A DNA stretch of 5,621 nt from Anaerolineales bacterium UBA2232. GTDB taxonomy: Bacteria > Chloroflexota > Anaerolineae > UBA2200. The notes below the pieces were generated by a model. It did not search any database. It saw only the letters and a program-made list of their open reading frames with translations, and was not told the origin of the DNA. The DNA lies in assembly GCA_002348045.1 (NCBI GenBank), contig DDYO01000229.1, forward strand, positions 17,899 to 23,519, written 5' to 3'. Positions 4,893-5,621 of the stretch are shown here, one piece after another. The stretch's first letter is position 1. Each line of letters opens with the position of its first letter. A program made the translations under genes and the position numbers.

Positions 4893-5621
4893 ATGACTAT
4901 GGAATACCAACATGGACGAGCCTATCAGCACATGGAGAAAGGCCTCCATCTTGAACGTCAGGGACTGCTCGACGAAGCGATGCTTGAGTTCAAGCACGCC
5001 ATCGAGGCAGACCCCAGTATGCCAATGGCCCACCACGCCCTCGGCCAGCACTACCAGCGTAAGGGATTGTTGACCAAGGCCGCTGACGAGTTCCACACCG
5101 CTTCGCTGCTGAGCGACGATTTTGACTGCTACTTCAGCCTGGGTAGGGCACTTACCGACCTCGACCGCTTCCCTGAAGCCTGTGAAGCGTTTGAGGCCTG
5201 TTTGCGCCTGGACGCAGAAGATCCTTCAGCCAGGTACGAACTCGCTTATGTGCAGTACGCTGCCGGCGAGATTGATCGAGCACTAGCTGGCTTTCGTTCA
5301 CTTCTCGATGTCTATCCCGATGATTGGGAGCTGAAGCTGGCTATCGCCAACTGCCATATCAGCAGAAAAGAGTTTCCCGAAGCGAGGGACACGCTTTTGC
5401 AGGGCCTCAGCAATGCCCCTGCCGGCGCCGACACAACCTCGATGCGAGACGCCCTCGTGCTTGTGGAACGTCACTTGGAATTCGGTGAGGAACCACAATC
5501 CGGAGTCAAGGGACAGCTCTACGGTGATTTCGGGGTGGTGTGCTTGGGGAGCGGCCAAGACGACGGCATGGATATTCCCGTCTACGCGGACCATGCGTTC
5601 AGTCTGCCGGATATCGCTCAG
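4893..5621 (+). CDS. TPR-repeat protein, 3' truncated by window edge
   Basis: The frame is open from ATG 4893 to the last base, giving 243 visible residues. Five consecutive 34-residue tetratricopeptide repeats can be laid out at about 10-42, 43-76, 77-110, 111-144 and 145-177. They show the pattern of Gly/Ala at position 8, Ala at 20 and Pro near the end (for example LGQHYQRKG, AYVQYAAGEIDRAL, EADPS). No signal peptide or membrane helix precedes them, so this is probably a cytoplasmic protein-interaction scaffold. After a linker (178-205) the sequence changes style to a Gly/Asp-rich, strand-like segment (GQLYGDFGVVCLGSGQDDG, from residue 207) that suggests a second domain continuing past the window; I do not recognise it. 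A second ATG at 4899 is also possible, because the Shine-Dalgarno is weak (AGGA at 4880-4883). Partner and process are unknown. Confidence 0.85.
   Translation, partial: MTMEYQHGRAYQHMEKGLHLERQGLLDEAMLEFKHAIEADPSMPMAHHALGQHYQRKGLLTKAADEFHTASLLSDDFDCYFSLGRALTDLDRFPEACEAFEACLRLDAEDPSARYELAYVQYAAGEIDRALAGFRSLLDVYPDDWELKLAIANCHISRKEFPEARDTLLQGLSNAPAGADTTSMRDALVLVERHLEFGEEPQSGVKGQLYGDFGVVCLGSGQDDGMDIPVYADHAFSLPDIAQ

Overview
This is a compact bacterial chromosomal window of moderately high GC. It has short intergenic gaps, Shine-Dalgarno sites in front of most starts and sigma70-type promoters (TATAAT/TTGACA-like). I can support eight protein genes. Two are cut by the window edges: the C-terminal tail of an unknown protein at the left and a TPR protein at the right. 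The gene mix (GT4 glycosyltransferase next to a PHP protein, a small Cys-containing duplicated protein, a TPR protein) feels most like a Chloroflexota or another deep-branching, often anaerobic, Gram-positive-like lineage. That is an impression from protein style only, at low confidence. There is no rRNA, tRNA, CRISPR array, transposase or obvious mobile element.

Layout. Positions 1-99 (+) hold the end of an unidentified gene. It converges on a minus-strand pair that runs leftward from about 1035: a 130-residue protein built from two copies of one 39-residue unit, followed after 42 nt by a GNAT N-acetyltransferase. Divergent from that pair, a GT4 glycosyltransferase (1171-2364) and a PHP-domain protein (2386-3063) form a rightward pair with a 21-nt gap. 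The two divergent units appear to share one promoter region in which the opposing -10 hexamers overlap (about 1101-1150). A class I SAM methyltransferase (3814 to 3128, minus) converges on the PHP gene. It is divergent from a SerB-like (subfamily IB) HAD phosphatase (4037-4693, plus) across a 222-bp regulatory region that holds a near-consensus promoter and several palindromes. Finally, a strong promoter at 4714-4741 drives a TPR-repeat gene (4893 to the window end) through an apparently structured leader of about 145 nt.

How the genes fit together. The GT4/PHP pair probably acts in sugar or glycoconjugate metabolism. The methyltransferase, HAD phosphatase and GNAT are general families whose substrates cannot be read from sequence. 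I do not see a convincing multi-gene defence, secretion or biosynthetic system. The most original observations are the duplicated C...CQLG protein, the PHP protein with Pro in place of a conserved His, the overlapping divergent -10 elements, and the structured leader of the TPR gene.
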